A DNA stretch of 13,910 bases, taken from positions 1 through 13,910 of the forward strand of contig JBGSBR010000025.1 of NCBI GenBank assembly GCA_041730495.1. The letters are read 5' to 3'. Both the position numbers and the translations under genes were made by a program. Below, piece by piece: positions 12,691 to 13,910 of this stretch. The notes below the pieces were generated by a model. The model searched no databases. It had not been told where the DNA came from and worked only from the letters and a program-made list of their open reading frames with translations. The number at the start of each line of letters is the position of its first letter. Positions within the stretch are counted from its first letter, which is position 1. This DNA comes from JBGSBR01 sp041730495 (lineage in GTDB: Bacteria; Patescibacteriota; Microgenomatia; UBA1406; GWC2-37-13).

Positions 12691-13210
12691 GTTCGTAGAG
12701 TTTCGCAAACTCTCTCAAACGTTTCACCTGTACAGCTGTAGGACGTATAAACGTACGGACTTTTTTGACATGAGCGAATGCATCGTCATAGGTCATACCT
12801 TGACTGATCAGATACGCGATAACCATACTAGCTCCGCGTCCTTCGCCGTGATGACAGTGGATATATACTTTACCTTTTTGTTTGATTTGTTTATCGATGA
12901 AAGCAACTCCTTTTTGTAAGTTTTCGATTGATGGTGCATGAAGATCAGGTGTCGGGAGATTGAGGATATGGAACTTATTTTGTAACTCTGCGTCATAGAG
13001 CCCACGAGTACGCATGTTTACGATCCCGGTGATACCAAGTTTTTCCATCGTCGTCACTGCATGTATACCATACTGTCCACCGAGGAAAACCTCACCAGTA
13101 ATCTGACTGCGTTTGAGTTGAGGAAGTCCGACAATGCGGCGATAGGTATGATCGATAACGCGTTGGATATCGATCACGATTGTCATGATGAAACTAGTTA
13201 GCTGTTGCAT
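12680..13210 (-). CDS. Dual-specificity (PTPMT1-like) phosphatase
   Basis: A 176-residue cysteine-dependent phosphatase. The P-loop is HCHHGEGRGAS, with nucleophile Cys119 and phosphate-binding Arg125 (the Cx5R signature). Asp89 in LPTPDLHAPS is the likely general acid, 30 residues upstream. The segment APSIENLQKGVAFI before the loop, and FIRPTAVQVKRLREF after it, resemble the lipid-directed PTPMT1 group (phosphatidylglycerophosphate phosphatase) more than generic protein phosphatases. Preceding elements are GEVFLGGQYG and ITGIVNMRTR. The ATG at 13210 is 2 nt after the lipid kinase stop (TAATCATG), so translation is probably coupled. A second ATG at 13186 (MTIVID) is an alternative start. The role in phospholipid dephosphorylation is inferred from neighbour and motifs. 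Confidence 0.85.
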   Translation of the reverse strand: MQQLTSFIMTIVIDIQRVIDHTYRRIVGLPQLKRSQITGEVFLGGQYGIHAVTTMEKLGITGIVNMRTRGLYDAELQNKFHILNLPTPDLHAPSIENLQKGVAFIDKQIKQKGKVYIHCHHGEGRGASMVIAYLISQGMTYDDAFAHVKKVRTFIRPTAVQVKRLREFAKLYELKK

Positions 13211-13212
13211 GA

Positions 13213-13910
13213 TTATTTCGGAACTACTATTCTAAGCGTTTTTGGCAAAATAGCGACAGTGAGTGATTTAGTTTCTGTAATCTTGTCATCATGGACGACA
13301 AACTGGGAAGATTTGCTTCGGATCTTAATTTTCTTGGCTTTCCAGTGGGCGATGATACCCTCTGGTTTATTTTGCATAAGGATACTACCTGCGAGTGATG
13401 CGAGGGTCGAGATATCTGTATTTTTGAAAAGGATCACATCCAGGTAACCATCTGCGATATTGATACTTGGGATGAGTGACGTGCCTTCGATCCCGACATT
13501 ACCAGAGTTGGTGATCATGATCGATGTTCCTTCGGCAGTGAATTTTTTATTATCCAGTTGGAGTTCATAAGGTGCACCGGCATTTTTACCAAGATGTTGC
13601 AGTGCTGCAATACCGTAGGCCAGCTGACCAAACTTATTTTTGAGATCACGTGTAGTTTTGCGAGTCATATTGGCGAGATCACCCATGGTGAGTCTGAGGA
13701 AGAAAGGAGTACTATTGCACATCCCCATGTCGACAGCTTTGATTTTGTGTCTGCGACTAGTGAGTAGTTTAATAGCATCTAGGCTATTAATCGGGATATG
13801 CAGTTCTTTGGCCATCACATTTGCAGTACCACCAGGGATGATACCGAGTGGAATTCTACTTTTATAGAGAGCTTTGGCAACTTCGATGATCGTGCCATCA
13901 CCACCGTATG
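13213..13910 (-). CDS. Diacylglycerol / lipid kinase (DagK-YegS-LCB5 family), 5' end beyond the window
   Basis: 232 codons are visible. The frame is open to the right edge, so the start is missing; a GTG at 13818 that is open in frame is internal and not the true start. The visible part begins YGGDGTIIEVA, the nucleotide-binding GGDGT motif of the DAG kinase catalytic domain, followed by PLGIIPGGTANVMAKEL, the conserved second catalytic motif. The C-terminal beta-rich half has MGMCNSTPFFLRLTMGD, AYGIAALQHLGK and IADGYLDVILFK, as in YegS/DgkB-like kinases. They phosphorylate diacylglycerol or related lipids with ATP at the membrane face. About 90-100 N-terminal residues should lie outside the window. 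It is followed after 2 nt by the phosphatase. Confidence 0.92.
   Translation of the reverse strand, partial: YGGDGTIIEVAKALYKSRIPLGIIPGGTANVMAKELHIPINSLDAIKLLTSRRHKIKAVDMGMCNSTPFFLRLTMGDLANMTRKTTRDLKNKFGQLAYGIAALQHLGKNAGAPYELQLDNKKFTAEGTSIMITNSGNVGIEGTSLIPSINIADGYLDVILFKNTDISTLASLAGSILMQNKPEGIIAHWKAKKIKIRSKSSQFVVHDDKITETKSLTVAILPKTLRIVVPK

Noticed and set aside
1..13910. Alternative genetic code with TGA as Gly or Trp
   Set aside because: Tryptophans are encoded by TGG, no in-frame TGA interrupts conserved genes, and TGA acts as a stop at 8197-8199 and for the glycosyltransferase at 8487-8489.
1..13910. tRNA, rRNA, CRISPR, insertion sequence or phage features
   Set aside because: No cloverleaf with CCA-type arms, spaced repeats, transposase motifs or terminal inverted repeats were seen on reading both strands.

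Overview
The window looks like an ordinary chromosomal stretch of a bacterium with moderate-to-low GC, small intergenic gaps and the standard genetic code (TGG for Trp; TGA ends at least two genes). There are no RNA genes, insertion sequences, phage genes or CRISPR repeats. Shine-Dalgarno sequences are almost absent. Instead, many first-in-unit genes have a -10 hexamer ending 6-9 nt before the ATG, so many mRNAs appear to be leaderless. This style, the compactness and the gene repertoire would fit a candidate-phyla-radiation (Patescibacteria) lineage, but DUF2277 and DUF5701 are also common in Actinobacteria. The assignment is an inference only.

Layout: (1) 1-147, minus strand: N-terminus of a secreted protein that runs off the left edge. 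(2) 271-1405: an ArsR-type repressor with a 14-bp palindrome inside its promoter, then an AHSA1/SRPBCC protein and a DUF2277 protein, probably one operon. (3) 1491-3941: a RibD-C/dihydrofolate-reductase-like protein, a convergent DUF4199 membrane protein and an MFS permease. (4) 3958-7814: a compact copper-handling operon. It has a nested inverted-repeat operator, then csoR, a Cu(I) P1B-type ATPase (copA), a SafE/DsbD-like membrane protein fused to a cupredoxin, and a CopZ-like HMA chaperone, with gaps of 4-10 nt. (5) 7819-8512: a VOC protein and a one-domain MGMT-type alkyltransferase. (6) 8487-9629: a more A/T-rich pair, a GT2 glycosyltransferase and an SRPBCC protein, divergently transcribed from a 39-bp spacer. 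(7) 9668-11892: a beta-CASP metallo-beta-lactamase-fold RNase-like protein and a YpfJ-type zinc metallopeptidase. (8) 11897-12526, minus: a DUF5701 protein. (9) 12610-12690: a possible 26-residue membrane micropeptide. (10) 12680-13910, minus: a diacylglycerol/lipid kinase (5' end beyond the window) followed after 2 nt by a PTPMT1-like dual-specificity phosphatase, which suggests a lipid-phosphate pair.

The copper operon is the clearest functional unit. CsoR would sense Cu(I) and release the operator, CopZ would carry cytosolic Cu(I), and CopA would export it. The SafE-cupredoxin protein would bind or pass on copper on the outer face of the membrane. No gene in the window is clearly part of a wholly unknown defence or mobile system. 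The most novel observations are the recurrent leaderless promoter architecture, the cysteine layout of the SafE-cupredoxin fusion, the kinase-phosphatase pair and the micropeptide.
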